From: a virus
DNA: 64,000 nucleotides
Virus record (IMG/VR): IMGVR_UViG_3300006735_000025
Span: 1 to 64,000 of that record
Reading direction: 5' to 3' (one strand)
In this document: positions 17,273 to 27,945 of the stretch, in pieces
Layout of the letters: each line of letters opens with the position of its first letter
Numbering within the stretch: the stretch's first letter is position 1
The notes under the pieces: model-generated
What the model saw: only the letters and a program-made list of their open reading frames with translations
Told to the model about the DNA's origin: nothing
Databases searched by the model: none
Position numbers and translations under genes: made by a program

Positions 17273-20200
17273 TATAGACTATCTTGATATTTTTGTTTTC
17301 CTAAATCGAATTTATAACCCCAAGGTTCTTTTTTATTCTTACTTAAAGGTAAAGCTCTTTTAACTCTAAACATTATATTATTATTCATTGTACTAAGTAT
17401 ATTATAAGCTCCGTTTATTGTGGAGTCATTACTCGCAAATGTTTCTGTAATTAAATTTATACTATTATTAACCCCTTGGTTTGATGTGTTAGCTGAAGTA
17501 CCATTATAATCTCTAAATGAAGCCCAAACTGATTTACACGTAGCACTTAATGGTCTCATCTGTAACACTGAAGTGTTTTCAGGTAAACCACAACAACTAC
17601 ATGATTTGGTTGGTATGTCTGTTATTGTGTCACCATTTATATCTGTACCGTCTATTTTATTTTCTGTACTACCGGTATTTTGACAACCAGAAGAACATGT
17701 AGAACCTGTATTAGGACTTGTCAACCCTACCCAAGGAAAACTTTCTCTACCTGGTTCTCCTGGTGTACCAGTTGCACCACCTCCATCATAAGTACAACTT
17801 CCATCGTTAGCTGTGGCCAAAGAGTTAAAGTTATTAGCACTAGGGTCGGTACATCCAGGAACGTAACCAGTTTTTATTGGGTTGTTAAATCCTGGTAATG
17901 GAAATACTGGGTAGTGTTTGTATGAAAATTTATCCCTATGGAATAATGAGTTTTCTATCTTTACACCACCCTGCCATAAAGTTGTAGCTGGAACTAATTG
18001 TTCAATAATTCTAATCCAATATGTACCTAAACTTTGTGCATAATCTATCATTTTTGTGTAGGTGTATTGGTTGTTTTCACCACATACTTGTTTTAAGTAG
18101 TCTAAATAAAGTATTTGTAAAAGTGGGTAACCACCTGTTTTACCATCATCTATTGTTTGTCTATTTCTTACATTAATAAATGTATTCCAAAAATTATGAA
18201 TAAAGTCTTTAAAAGAATAATCTTTACCATTTAATAGGGTTACTGTGTCATCAACCCCACCTTTTTGTGGAAAAGGTAGTGGTAAAGGTCCACCACTAAA
18301 AGGACAACCACTTAAAGCCGATTGTTTCCAAACATCATAAACCAAACCTTGACCTACGTTTAAAAATATATCTACATTTTTAACATTTAAAATAAATCTT
18401 TCGTGGTGTGTATGATAACCCGCATACCTATTATTTCCAAAAGTGTAATCTCTATCTATATGGGTAAACTCATCTGTTGTTGTCCAAGATTTTTTATCAT
18501 CAACTACGGGTGTTAATCCCCAACCCATATGCATATAGGGAAACCTTCTAAATCTTTCAAGATATGGTGCTCCAGGGTCGTTAGATGTAACACCTGGTGG
18601 TAAGTTACCAAAGAATCCACCCCAACTAAATTGGTTTAATTTAGTTTTTATGCTCGGTGAACAACCTGATAATACTGAATTTTCTAAATCTAATATAGTT
18701 TCACCGTGATGTTCTTCTGTTTCTTCAAACCAACCCGCTCCTCTTTGGAAATAATAATTAGATGTTTCTCTAGGTTGTGTTGGGAATCCGTATTCGTCTA
18801 TTGGGTAATCTTCCCTTATAAATCCGTGTGATTCCGTTTGAGATGACATTATGGTATCAAAATTAAGTGGGTTTAAAACATAACTTTTTGTGGTGGCTAA
18901 TCCACCGGAAATTGGTTGGTAGTCACTTAAAAATCCATCACCAACATCATAACAACCTAATACCTCTATCGCATTTTGTAACTCTATAATGTCTACACCT
19001 TTTTTAGAAACCCATTTAGGTGTAATACTTGTTTCGTTAGTTTCTTCATCTAAACTAATTACTGATGTTAAGTTTTTATGGTGGGTTTGTGTCTGACCTG
19101 GGTGTCCTCCAGGTTTTTTCGTATTTGTTGACGCATTTAATAAAGCTATTAAAGTATTACATCTTGGGTCTTTTATTTTATTACCCATTTTAATTCTTCT
19201 ATCTGCTAGAACAACATACTCATTAAATTCAATTAATGCTTCTGGAGCACCTATAAACTTTAATAAAAATTCTATAGCTTTTCTTGTACCTTTAGATTTA
19301 AATAAATAAGATGTATTCATTAATATCCTTCTATATATTTCAACATCTAATTCTGCTGGTGTAACACCTATTGACTCACCAGAATATTGTGGTTCATACC
19401 TATCTAATACTGTATCCAAAAATTGTTCCTTTGTTGTTGTTGAAGGTGTTTTCCAACCTAACATTTTTGCTAGATTTTTTAATAATTGATTTGGTACATT
19501 ATTTTTACCTTCGTAAGTTACATTATTCATGTAAGCTATACCATCTATAAACTTTTTAACTTCGTCAAAACTTCTACCATATATTTGTAAAGTTTTTTCT
19601 ACTTTTCTACCACCTGTGTCAAAATCTTTTAAAGCTCCTGTTGTTAAAAATCTTGAAACTAAATTTGTTTTGTACCCATCTATTTCATCACCTATATCTA
19701 CTAATTTTTTTAAGTAATTAGTATATTTTTCTGTTGTTATATCTATGTTCCATAAATCTTGTTTTTCCCAGATTAATTCCTCTATTTGGTTATAGTTTCT
19801 TCCATCTTCAGTTTGTCTAGGTAATACTAACTCTGCTTTATATTGTGGAACACTTTGTTGATTTAGTAAGAATTTTTCTACAGATTCAAAATCATTAAAT
19901 TGATTTTGTGTTTCAAAATTATTTGGTTTTATATAGAAATTTGTTGTAGATGTTGTCGCTGTAGGTCCGAATGGTGCTCCCGATATAACAATGGTTAACC
20001 CTGTGGTACCTTCTTCTATAGGTGTATAGTCTATTACTGGATATTGTGTGGTTCCACTCCCACTAAAACTTAAACAATATTTTTTATATTCTAATGAAAA
20101 ATTTCTTAATGGTGATATTTTTCCTTTTTCAGCTTTAACTGAAGTTGTGGTGATTTTATCTGTGGTTGGGTCACTTATTAAGTAATCAACCTCTAAAGAA

Positions 20201-20736
20201 TTATCTAATAGTATTTCACCATCTTTTGTGAATTCTATATTAAATGGGTTGGATAGTTTGTATTTTGAGATTGTTAATGTTGTTCTATCGTAAATAACAT
20301 CATAAGATATATTATCTACAGTATTACCTGTGTTTTGGTATACTCTATTTATACCATCAAAGTATAAAGCTGCTGGAAAAAAATTAATAATTTGTTGAGC
20401 TGCTACTCGTAATCTATCTTTTAAGGAACCATAAAGAACAAATTTACTTATATCACTAGTGTCATAGTTAAAACTAACTAATAAACTGTTGTTTAAACTA
20501 CTCTTAGTCAAGTCAACATCACCAGCACTTAATTGTTCTAGTGTTATAGGCCCAGAAAAACCACCTAAATTAAAATCTCTATTTTTTTTAGATTCTGAAC
20601 TATCAGATACAGAAAAACTACCCAATGTCATTTGCGGTGAACCTTCAGTAAATTGTAAACCTACTAAATTATCACTAAAAGTGCCAGCTCCATTACCTGG
20701 TGCTGGTGGATAAAAGAATTTCTTTTTGTTTGCCAT
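17272..20736 (-). CDS. Large baseplate/tail-connector protein with one GCTDPSANNF repeat
   Basis: A 1154-residue protein with a mixed, partly helical composition unlike a pure fibre. The segment YLFKSKGTRKAIEFLLKFIG (from about residue 472) is reminiscent of a conserved helix in large baseplate proteins of T4-like phages. A later segment ends IEQLVPATTLWQGGVKIENS, which also looks conserved. Near residue 965 there is one copy of the cysteine repeat CTDPSANNFNSLATANDGS, a motif common in Bacteroidota secreted proteins and repeated in the protein at 21685-24876. A CSSGC and CSCCG cluster follows. It lies 2 bases after the 313-residue gene and overlaps the next ATG as TAATG. A wedge-periphery or fibre-connector role fits the position between baseplate and fibre genes; no homologue name can be assigned by eye. 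Confidence 0.55.
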   Translation of the reverse strand: MANKKKFFYPPAPGNGAGTFSDNLVGLQFTEGSPQMTLGSFSVSDSSESKKNRDFNLGGFSGPITLEQLSAGDVDLTKSSLNNSLLVSFNYDTSDISKFVLYGSLKDRLRVAAQQIINFFPAALYFDGINRVYQNTGNTVDNISYDVIYDRTTLTISKYKLSNPFNIEFTKDGEILLDNSLEVDYLISDPTTDKITTTSVKAEKGKISPLRNFSLEYKKYCLSFSGSGTTQYPVIDYTPIEEGTTGLTIVISGAPFGPTATTSTTNFYIKPNNFETQNQFNDFESVEKFLLNQQSVPQYKAELVLPRQTEDGRNYNQIEELIWEKQDLWNIDITTEKYTNYLKKLVDIGDEIDGYKTNLVSRFLTTGALKDFDTGGRKVEKTLQIYGRSFDEVKKFIDGIAYMNNVTYEGKNNVPNQLLKNLAKMLGWKTPSTTTKEQFLDTVLDRYEPQYSGESIGVTPAELDVEIYRRILMNTSYLFKSKGTRKAIEFLLKFIGAPEALIEFNEYVVLADRRIKMGNKIKDPRCNTLIALLNASTNTKKPGGHPGQTQTHHKNLTSVISLDEETNETSITPKWVSKKGVDIIELQNAIEVLGCYDVGDGFLSDYQPISGGLATTKSYVLNPLNFDTIMSSQTESHGFIREDYPIDEYGFPTQPRETSNYYFQRGAGWFEETEEHHGETILDLENSVLSGCSPSIKTKLNQFSWGGFFGNLPPGVTSNDPGAPYLERFRRFPYMHMGWGLTPVVDDKKSWTTTDEFTHIDRDYTFGNNRYAGYHTHHERFILNVKNVDIFLNVGQGLVYDVWKQSALSGCPFSGGPLPLPFPQKGGVDDTVTLLNGKDYSFKDFIHNFWNTFINVRNRQTIDDGKTGGYPLLQILYLDYLKQVCGENNQYTYTKMIDYAQSLGTYWIRIIEQLVPATTLWQGGVKIENSLFHRDKFSYKHYPVFPLPGFNNPIKTGYVPGCTDPSANNFNSLATANDGSCTYDGGGATGTPGEPGRESFPWVGLTSPNTGSTCSSGCQNTGSTENKIDGTDINGDTITDIPTKSCSCCGLPENTSVLQMRPLSATCKSVWASFRDYNGTSANTSNQGVNNSINLITETFASNDSTINGAYNILSTMNNNIMFRVKRALPLSKNKKEPWGYKFDLGKQKYQDSL

Positions 20737-20738
20737 TA

Positions 20739-21680
20739 TTAACTAACTATTGTACCAAATTGTTTACTGAAATCTATCTGGTTACCCCTATCCTGTCTAA
20801 CTTCAAATAATTTTTCATCAAACTGGTCTCTAATTTCAAATAAATTGTATTGTTTATAAATGTTATTAACTCCTGATAAATCATACATCGTATAAATTCC
20901 ATCTTCTATAGATTTAGTTTGATTACCGTATAAACCTATAGCTAACGTATCGAAGTCATGGTCAGCCATTTCTACTTCTAACACAACCGGATTAAAGTAT
21001 GTGTTTGTTATTATAATTTTTTGTCCTGCTTTTCCAATATCTGGTAATGCATTTGGTTGATTAGTAGGTGCACTACTAGGTGATAATGTTAAAAATACCA
21101 AATTAGAAGGTGAATCAGTATAAGCGTATCTTGGTGATACTTTATTTGGATTTGCCGCTGTATTCATTAATTTTTCACAATAAAAACTAGATGTTACAAT
21201 CCTAAAAAAGTTAGGAATTTTGGTACCCGCTAAATTAGATTGTATATTATCGGAATTCATATATTCTACTCTGTAACCTACTAGACCCATATTTACAAAT
21301 CTATTTTTAAACTGTGAAGGTACTTTAGTTAAATCAATAACCAAACCTTTTACGTTTGGTAATGCTGCTAATATACCACAATCTAAAATTTCTGTTCTTA
21401 TTTCTACTGGTCTTATATATACCGTGTAAAAACCTTTACTGTTAAACACATTAGATGGTAGTGTTAGTTGGTATAGACCACCTAAAATTGTTGTTCCAGC
21501 GACAGCTCCATTTGTCGCTGTTGTATTATTGTGTACATGGTATGTTAAAACCGAGGTTGGTAGGGTACCTAATGTAAAACTACTATTAGCGTCTCTTGTA
21601 GCTTGGTAGTGATATAATATCTCCACATCGTTAGGTGATACGTCTGCTGGTCTTTTAATTCCATAATTTCCTAATGCCAT
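20739..21680 (-). CDS. Structural protein of unknown function (tail/baseplate block)
   Basis: A 313-residue protein without recognisable enzyme motif, signal peptide or membrane segment. The composition is moderately hydrophobic with a balanced charge, more like a globular baseplate component than a fibre. The C-terminal third (DGIYTMYDLSGVNNIYKQY and FEIRDQFDEKLFEVRQDRG) looks globular. Spacing is tight on both sides (4 bases after the 1063-residue gene, 2 bases before the 1154-residue gene), so it belongs to the same operon. It could be an adaptor joining the large cysteine-rich proteins to the baseplate, but this is only positional. Confidence 0.55.
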   Translation of the reverse strand: MALGNYGIKRPADVSPNDVEILYHYQATRDANSSFTLGTLPTSVLTYHVHNNTTATNGAVAGTTILGGLYQLTLPSNVFNSKGFYTVYIRPVEIRTEILDCGILAALPNVKGLVIDLTKVPSQFKNRFVNMGLVGYRVEYMNSDNIQSNLAGTKIPNFFRIVTSSFYCEKLMNTAANPNKVSPRYAYTDSPSNLVFLTLSPSSAPTNQPNALPDIGKAGQKIIITNTYFNPVVLEVEMADHDFDTLAIGLYGNQTKSIEDGIYTMYDLSGVNNIYKQYNLFEIRDQFDEKLFEVRQDRGNQIDFSKQFGTIVS

Positions 21681-21684
21681 ATTT

Positions 21685-24600
21685 CTATTCTTGTATTAAA
21701 ATGTTATAATATCCGTAACCGTGAAGTTCTAATTCTCCGATTGTTGATACTTGTGCTAATCTTTGAGGTCTTTCAAAAACAGAAACTTTTCCTCTTTCAA
21801 TAAATACATCTGAGTATGTTTCTGGTTTCTGAACTACGTTCATCATAAACTCTTCTTTTGTTAATCTTGGTAAACACCCAAATCTTGGTTCTGGTGGGTA
21901 TATACACGGAGGACAATGAACTGTCGCGTTTGGGTTGTAGTTCAATGCTGTAGGGTCCATACAACCACAAGGTTCGTCTGGCGTACAACCATCTTTTTGT
22001 GATGCTCCTAATATTTCATTATGTGGTGGAACAGCTGTAGCATCTACTGGTAATGTTGTTACTATACCAACAGAATTATTTACTGTTAGGGTTGAGTTAT
22101 CAAATTCATAAATTTCCCCACCAGTTAGATTTTGTTGGATTCCGTACCATTGTGGGTTTCCAGCTACTGTCCATCTAAATAAACCAAAGAACCCAGATAT
22201 TCCGGTATCATTAGAAATTAATTCGTACCAATTAGTTGGGTTACCTAGACTGTCTCCCATTTGTGCACCTACACCAGCATTTAAACTAAATTTACCAATT
22301 AATTTACCAGTAACATCTGGTGCGTGAAAATAAGTTATAGTTAAATCGCCAGTATTAGTATCTATAACCACATCACCAGTAGATTCAGCTTGAGACGTTG
22401 CAAACCCTGGATTAACACCCGGAAAGGTTGGACTAGGTAACTTAAATAGTTCTTGAGCTACACCTACTGGACCACTAATATCTATTTCTAAAACTACATC
22501 ACTAACAGATATTAAAGTGGTTACATCTTTAGCAACCAAAGCATTACCTATCGTTTTAAAAATATTACCAGCTAAATCAATCGTTGGGATACCATGGGTT
22601 TGACAAATATCTGTGATATCTATGTCCCTATTGTACGTTGGGTTTATAGCTCCAGCTGGTTGATTTGGTATTGGGGACCCAACATTAAATGGGTTTATTG
22701 TAATATCATATTCTCTAATAATACCTTTTGGTAATCCACTGTTTGGACCCACTGTTTCCAACTGTACTTGACCATAATTAGCCGATAAAGGGTCTATATC
22801 TAGAGCTCTACAAGTGTATAACCATATTTTGTTTTGTTCTGGTACTGTACCTGGAACCAAAGCGTTAGCTATATCCCAAGAACCAGTACCACTCTGCCAC
22901 CCTAAACTGTAACCAGCCCCACCAAATGGTGATAAACTATCTCCGTTGGGTAATGTATTTTCATTAAATTGGTCGTCATGAAATAAGAAAGTTAAGTTAT
23001 TAGGTGCTGTATCTGGTGGTCCATAAAAATAAACATTACCTTGTCTATCGTTTACGAATACAGCACATTCTTCTAACTCTGCTTGTGTACAAATAGTGTT
23101 ACAATCAGCTAGTGCGTTGGCACAAGGATAACCAGTACCTGGACCACAAGGGCCAAAAACGTTAGGGTCACTAGTTGGGAAATAGGGTTGTACTAGTGGT
23201 GACGCGTATAAGTCTATACAACAATCAACCCCAGGTGTACAACCTGGATTATTACTTAAATTACAATACCACCCACCATCACAAGTACAGTAGTTCTCAT
23301 AAGGCATCCCTTGTTCTTCAGCGAGTGGGTCGTAAGAACAAGAAATACAGTCAATACCTGGTGTACAACCTGGTGGAAAATTACTATTAAAAGAAATACC
23401 ACTACCAGCTTGTGGACACAAATGTAAACCATTAGGACATTGTGCTGTTGGTGTTGGGTCTACAAGTATTGTGGTACCATCAACACAACACCCATCGTCC
23501 ATACACCCAACGACTGGAGCGTCTATACAGTTATCTGGAACACAAGGACCAGTTAATTGAGCTGGAGTATATATAAGAGTTGGGTCATGACAAGACTCTC
23601 CATAGTTTAACGCTGTTGGGTCATCACAACCAAAATATTCACAACATTGTGTACCATCTAAAGTTGGGTAAATACAACCGTTAGCTCCTGGAGTATGATT
23701 ACTAGCTGTTGGGTCGGTACATCCAACATAAAAACAATCATTATTTGGTGATGGTGGGATTTCATTAGTAAAACAACTACTAACAGCTGGATTTACTAAT
23801 ATACCACCAGTAGCTGGTATAACTGTATTACCAAAACAATCTAAAGTATTGTTTGCAACGCAACCAATAGGTCCTGGGTCACCGTTTGGTAATGGTGTAC
23901 TAATGTCACAGGGAACCGTTATTGAATCATTACATCCGGGATATTGACAACAACTAGTATCTGTAGGTCCACCAGAAACCCAAGAACCATTACTCCAAGT
24001 ACCACAACCATCATTGTTTGTTGGGTCATAATTAAGTGCTGAGGAATCTGGACATCCTGGATAAATACAACAACCACTATCTAGATTTGGGTTTTGTCCG
24101 TAAACTGTAGGTATGTGTATGTTATTACAATCATAATATTGATTTATAGCATTTGGGTCTAAACAACCATAAAGATTTTCAACACAAGTTTCACAATCTG
24201 TTTCAACTATATTAGTTGGTGTTCCGGCTATTGCCATCCACATAAGTTCGTCATGTTCTATTACATAACCAGCAGCTCTATTATTTATAGTACCATCCAT
24301 AAATTGACTTGGGCATGCTATTGTTGTGTTATCCCAATCATTTTGATTATCTACAATTTTTAAAATTTCCACACAACAATCCAATTGACCATTACCCGTA
24401 GTATTACTAACGATTAACCATTGTGCTCCTGGACCTGTTTGAGTAAAATCTATATTAGGCATTGCGGTGTAAAATTCACCTAAAGCACACTCACATGGTT
24501 GAGTACCGGTATTAGGTATAACACTATCCGTACCAAACCCACAAGTATTAAAACCATTAGACGTAGCGGTTGGACCGGGACATCCATTCCAATTAGGGTT

Positions 24601-24876
24601 TACCGTACCATCATTTAAAAATTCATGAGGATAATCCCAAAACATTTGACCTAACATGCCAAAACAAGCGTGAGGTAAATAATAAGCTCCTGGAAAAAAA
24701 TGGTTAGCTACATCACCTTCTGCTGGACAACAATTACCCAAACCACATATAAGAGGGTCGTTAACTTGATTATAACCATACACAACCCTACCCACCATAC
24801 CAACAAATTGTCCTGTTGGGTTTCCTGAGGCGTCTTGTTTTTCAAATTTTACTAATTCCCAAGTTGCTACTGACAT
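21685..24876 (-). CDS. Cys-rich tail adhesin with multiple GCxDPxAxNY repeats
   Basis: A 1063-residue protein dominated by cysteine-rich repeats. Clear copies of the GCxDPxAxNY motif start at about residues 235 (YGCLDPNAINQYYDC), 275 (PGCPDSSALNYDP), 385 (VGCTDPTASNHTPGA), 418 (FGCDDPTALNYGESC) and 974 (CGCMDPTALNYNPNA), with degenerate copies such as PGCNDSIT and VGCMDDGCC. This motif is widespread in secreted and surface proteins of Bacteroidota. Between residues about 600 and 960 lies a beta-rich domain without repeats. The N-terminus (VATWELVKFEKQDASG) lacks a signal peptide, as expected for a virion protein. Cysteine pairing could stiffen the adhesin outside the cell. It starts 12 bases after the 1018-residue gene. 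Role in host binding is inferred from repeat type and position. Confidence 0.6.
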   Translation of the reverse strand: MSVATWELVKFEKQDASGNPTGQFVGMVGRVVYGYNQVNDPLICGLGNCCPAEGDVANHFFPGAYYLPHACFGMLGQMFWDYPHEFLNDGTVNPNWNGCPGPTATSNGFNTCGFGTDSVIPNTGTQPCECALGEFYTAMPNIDFTQTGPGAQWLIVSNTTGNGQLDCCVEILKIVDNQNDWDNTTIACPSQFMDGTINNRAAGYVIEHDELMWMAIAGTPTNIVETDCETCVENLYGCLDPNAINQYYDCNNIHIPTVYGQNPNLDSGCCIYPGCPDSSALNYDPTNNDGCGTWSNGSWVSGGPTDTSCCQYPGCNDSITVPCDISTPLPNGDPGPIGCVANNTLDCFGNTVIPATGGILVNPAVSSCFTNEIPPSPNNDCFYVGCTDPTASNHTPGANGCIYPTLDGTQCCEYFGCDDPTALNYGESCHDPTLIYTPAQLTGPCVPDNCIDAPVVGCMDDGCCVDGTTILVDPTPTAQCPNGLHLCPQAGSGISFNSNFPPGCTPGIDCISCSYDPLAEEQGMPYENYCTCDGGWYCNLSNNPGCTPGVDCCIDLYASPLVQPYFPTSDPNVFGPCGPGTGYPCANALADCNTICTQAELEECAVFVNDRQGNVYFYGPPDTAPNNLTFLFHDDQFNENTLPNGDSLSPFGGAGYSLGWQSGTGSWDIANALVPGTVPEQNKIWLYTCRALDIDPLSANYGQVQLETVGPNSGLPKGIIREYDITINPFNVGSPIPNQPAGAINPTYNRDIDITDICQTHGIPTIDLAGNIFKTIGNALVAKDVTTLISVSDVVLEIDISGPVGVAQELFKLPSPTFPGVNPGFATSQAESTGDVVIDTNTGDLTITYFHAPDVTGKLIGKFSLNAGVGAQMGDSLGNPTNWYELISNDTGISGFFGLFRWTVAGNPQWYGIQQNLTGGEIYEFDNSTLTVNNSVGIVTTLPVDATAVPPHNEILGASQKDGCTPDEPCGCMDPTALNYNPNATVHCPPCIYPPEPRFGCLPRLTKEEFMMNVVQKPETYSDVFIERGKVSVFERPQRLAQVSTIGELELHGYGYYNILIQE

Positions 24877-24888
24877 ATATTTTTTATT

Positions 24889-27800
24889 TTATCCATCGCA
24901 TGGTTCCCAACAAGTTTGTGACATATATCTAGATTGTCCAGCTACTGTTGGTACTGACATGTTTATTATTGGTGGATTATCACAACTAGGTGCACTTAAA
25001 TCAGTACAAGGGTGATAAGTTCCACTTCCATAAGCTGAAGATTCACATACAGCTATTACAGTTGGGTCACCACAATCATAAGTTGTTGGTGGTACACCTA
25101 CTGTTATTACACCCATAGTAGGGTCACATATTGGGTATGGTTTATACCAATACTTAAATAGTGAATCGTTTTGTGAATTAGTATATAGGGTTCCAATTAC
25201 TACATCAAAAGCGTTGTAACTATCCGAAGAACTATATTGTCTAAAAGGCCATTCAGTAAACCCTTCATTAACTAATGAATTACAAGGTCCACAACCACCA
25301 CCACAAAGAGCACTAAGATTTCCATTACATTGACCTTGACTTACATTTTGACAACCTTGTATAGGCATATCATTTGCAAAGTTCCAATCAATACATGAAC
25401 CTGGATATGGTGTACCATTTGCTACGTGATTAGGGTTAATACATGTTGTATCACTTTGTAAAACTTGTGTACAATTACCACCCATACAAACATACGTGTC
25501 TGGTTCAAAACAATTATCATTACAGCCAGGTATATTTATTAGTCCACCACCATCCCAATATTCTAAACCTCCACTTGGTAGTGTAGTGTCAGAACAAAAA
25601 TCACCAATACTACCACTAGTCACAGAGTTTGGTCCGGAACAATTTCCATTACCATCACAATCCCAAGTCACACAATTATCTTCACAGTCCGATGCTGTAG
25701 CAAAACCACCAGCTGGCCCGTTATTTATACCAACACAAGCTTGACCACCAAACTGTCCAGTACCTAAATCAACAATACTTTCACTAGTTACAGTAAGTCC
25801 TAAAGTACAACGACAATACCACTCTAAAACACTAGAACCACAACCATTTAACTCACAAGTTGTTTTATCAACATAAGGACCTTGTAAAGGTATTACAGCA
25901 TTAACTGGTGGTGAACTACCCTGTACAACAGCTTCACAACCTTGACCTGATGGGTTTGTTGGTGTTATACCCACATCGGAACAATACCACTCATATACTG
26001 TTACGTTTACCGTACAATTAACTTGACATGATGCCAGGTCTGGATATATACCTGCTGGTGTTGCTTGACATTGTGCTCCACCCGAACCATCTGGTACACA
26101 ATTATATCTAGTTGTAACATTTGCACAAATCCCAGCTTGTACATCAGCATTACAATCTGCTAGTGCACTTACACCCACATAATCAGCTGTAGCCCAACCT
26201 AGTGATGATGGGGAAACTGGAGTACAAACACCATTATTACAATTATAATGAATTGGGTCTGATGTGGTTGGTAGACAAGGGTCGGTTACACAAGCCGTAA
26301 GTGCGTCAGCTGTGGTAGCTCCTTGGAATGGTGCTGTAGGATAATAAGTACTTGTTGGTGATATCAGTACACATGTACCATCTATACAATCATACCTACT
26401 AGGTAACTGATTAGATAGTGGACATGACCCATAACACAACCTCCAAAATGGAGATGTTAAATCTAATGGGTCTGGAGTTGTACCCATAGGTACACTACTA
26501 ATAGCAAAATAACAACAACCATCATGAAAAACAAAATCTGTTGGTTCATATTCCTCATCTACATCCCAAACTCCTCTATCGTTAAAAACATCTTGTTGTG
26601 TCCAATTTCCCCCATCATTATATACTTGAACGGCATTACAAACATCACAAGCACCTTGTATTGAATACCCACACTCCCTTAAAAGATAATCCTCTGGGTT
26701 CATACCATATGACAACGTATCAAAAATTGTTTCACCATTTATATAATCAAACATTGTAAAAGTTTGAGTCCCATTTGTTATAGTATAAGCTGTGTATTGT
26801 GAGGTAAAACTATCAACCCAACCTTCCATACTATCAACATATGTTCCGTCTGGTAATTGTGTTTGACCGTTAACACTAATAACATTACCAACTACATACC
26901 CTGGAGGTAGTCCTGGTGTTGATGCTGGGTTATAGGATTGTAAAGAAGATAACATACTATCAGTAAATCCTTGTACTGGGTACGGTGTTACTGTGTAATT
27001 AGAAGTAACATACCCATTTATTTCTAAACCACTATCTAATGGTCCCCAATCAGAAGTTTCATAATCCATACTAACTGGAGTACTAAAACCAGGTGGTGTA
27101 AAAGTATATGTTTGTCCTGTATTTGTAACAGCTGCCCATATATTAGCTCCTGTTTGAAATGGAACCGATATAGAATGTGATGTAGATGTTACACCCCAAG
27201 GTGCTGTCATTTGTACATTAACAATATAAGTACCTGGGTTAGTATAAGTATTAAAAGCTGTATCCATCGGAGCTGTTAAAGTTTGGATTGGACTTACCCC
27301 ATCACCCCAATCAATAGTATATTCTATATTTTCTAAAAATTTAAAAAATTTAAAATCCGTAGTGTTTAATAAACTTACTGTCATTGGGTTTAACAAATCT
27401 CCCGTTACCACAAAATTAGAAAAAGTATCCTGTTGGTCCATATTACCATCCCACATTGTATAATGACCTATATCGTTAATATCTTGTTCTAAAAATATTG
27501 TTAGTTTATTTGATGTTGAGGGTTTTTCAGTTCTATTACAACACTTTTCACACCAAGTACGTGACATAGATTGGTCAGCGACAGTATTAAATCTAAAAGT
27601 TCGACTAGGAAATCTTTGTTGGAAGGAATTCCCCGTACCTCTACATCGTATACAGTACCTAGTTTGTTCTTCAACACTTAATGCGTAAAATTCTGAACAT
27701 GGGTCTTCTATTAAACCACAACAACTTTCATTTTGATTAGGACAACAAGGATTTACCAAACCATTATAACAATCTAAACAAGCATTCATTACAACCATAG

Positions 27801-27945
27801 AATCACCCAAGGCTTCACAAGGTGTACAATCTAATGGTGGTGGCGTTACACCTCTAGTGGGTGTAATGAGTTTTTTATCCTCACACCCTTTTGTTTCAGA
27901 ACCTGGTATATTACCAGTCCATATTCTATATTTGTATATTTCCAT
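24889..27945 (-). CDS. Cys-rich tail adhesin with PKD domain and C-x-x-G-x-C repeats
   Basis: A 1018-residue protein with many cysteines throughout. Residues about 205-260 form a PKD-like Ig domain: IEYTIDWGDGVSPIQ, then TYTNPGTYIVNVQM. The N-terminal 140 residues carry paired cysteines (CTPCEALG, CIRCRGTG, WCEKCCNR) that resemble treble-clef or zinc-ribbon sites. From about residue 510 a repeat of the form Y-x-C-x-x-G-x-C ... L-x-x-C-x-x-x-C recurs: YDCIDGTCVLISP, YNCNNGVCTPVSP, YNCVPDGSGGAQCQATPAG, YEWYCSDVG and later copies. Repeats of this type occur in Bacteroidota surface proteins and their phages. Its stop lies 12 bases before the next ATG and its own ATG overlaps the previous stop as TAATG. 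A cell-surface binding role is likely but unproven. Confidence 0.58.
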   Translation of the reverse strand: MEIYKYRIWTGNIPGSETKGCEDKKLITPTRGVTPPPLDCTPCEALGDSMVVMNACLDCYNGLVNPCCPNQNESCCGLIEDPCSEFYALSVEEQTRYCIRCRGTGNSFQQRFPSRTFRFNTVADQSMSRTWCEKCCNRTEKPSTSNKLTIFLEQDINDIGHYTMWDGNMDQQDTFSNFVVTGDLLNPMTVSLLNTTDFKFFKFLENIEYTIDWGDGVSPIQTLTAPMDTAFNTYTNPGTYIVNVQMTAPWGVTSTSHSISVPFQTGANIWAAVTNTGQTYTFTPPGFSTPVSMDYETSDWGPLDSGLEINGYVTSNYTVTPYPVQGFTDSMLSSLQSYNPASTPGLPPGYVVGNVISVNGQTQLPDGTYVDSMEGWVDSFTSQYTAYTITNGTQTFTMFDYINGETIFDTLSYGMNPEDYLLRECGYSIQGACDVCNAVQVYNDGGNWTQQDVFNDRGVWDVDEEYEPTDFVFHDGCCYFAISSVPMGTTPDPLDLTSPFWRLCYGSCPLSNQLPSRYDCIDGTCVLISPTSTYYPTAPFQGATTADALTACVTDPCLPTTSDPIHYNCNNGVCTPVSPSSLGWATADYVGVSALADCNADVQAGICANVTTRYNCVPDGSGGAQCQATPAGIYPDLASCQVNCTVNVTVYEWYCSDVGITPTNPSGQGCEAVVQGSSPPVNAVIPLQGPYVDKTTCELNGCGSSVLEWYCRCTLGLTVTSESIVDLGTGQFGGQACVGINNGPAGGFATASDCEDNCVTWDCDGNGNCSGPNSVTSGSIGDFCSDTTLPSGGLEYWDGGGLINIPGCNDNCFEPDTYVCMGGNCTQVLQSDTTCINPNHVANGTPYPGSCIDWNFANDMPIQGCQNVSQGQCNGNLSALCGGGCGPCNSLVNEGFTEWPFRQYSSSDSYNAFDVVIGTLYTNSQNDSLFKYWYKPYPICDPTMGVITVGVPPTTYDCGDPTVIAVCESSAYGSGTYHPCTDLSAPSCDNPPIINMSVPTVAGQSRYMSQTCWEPCDG

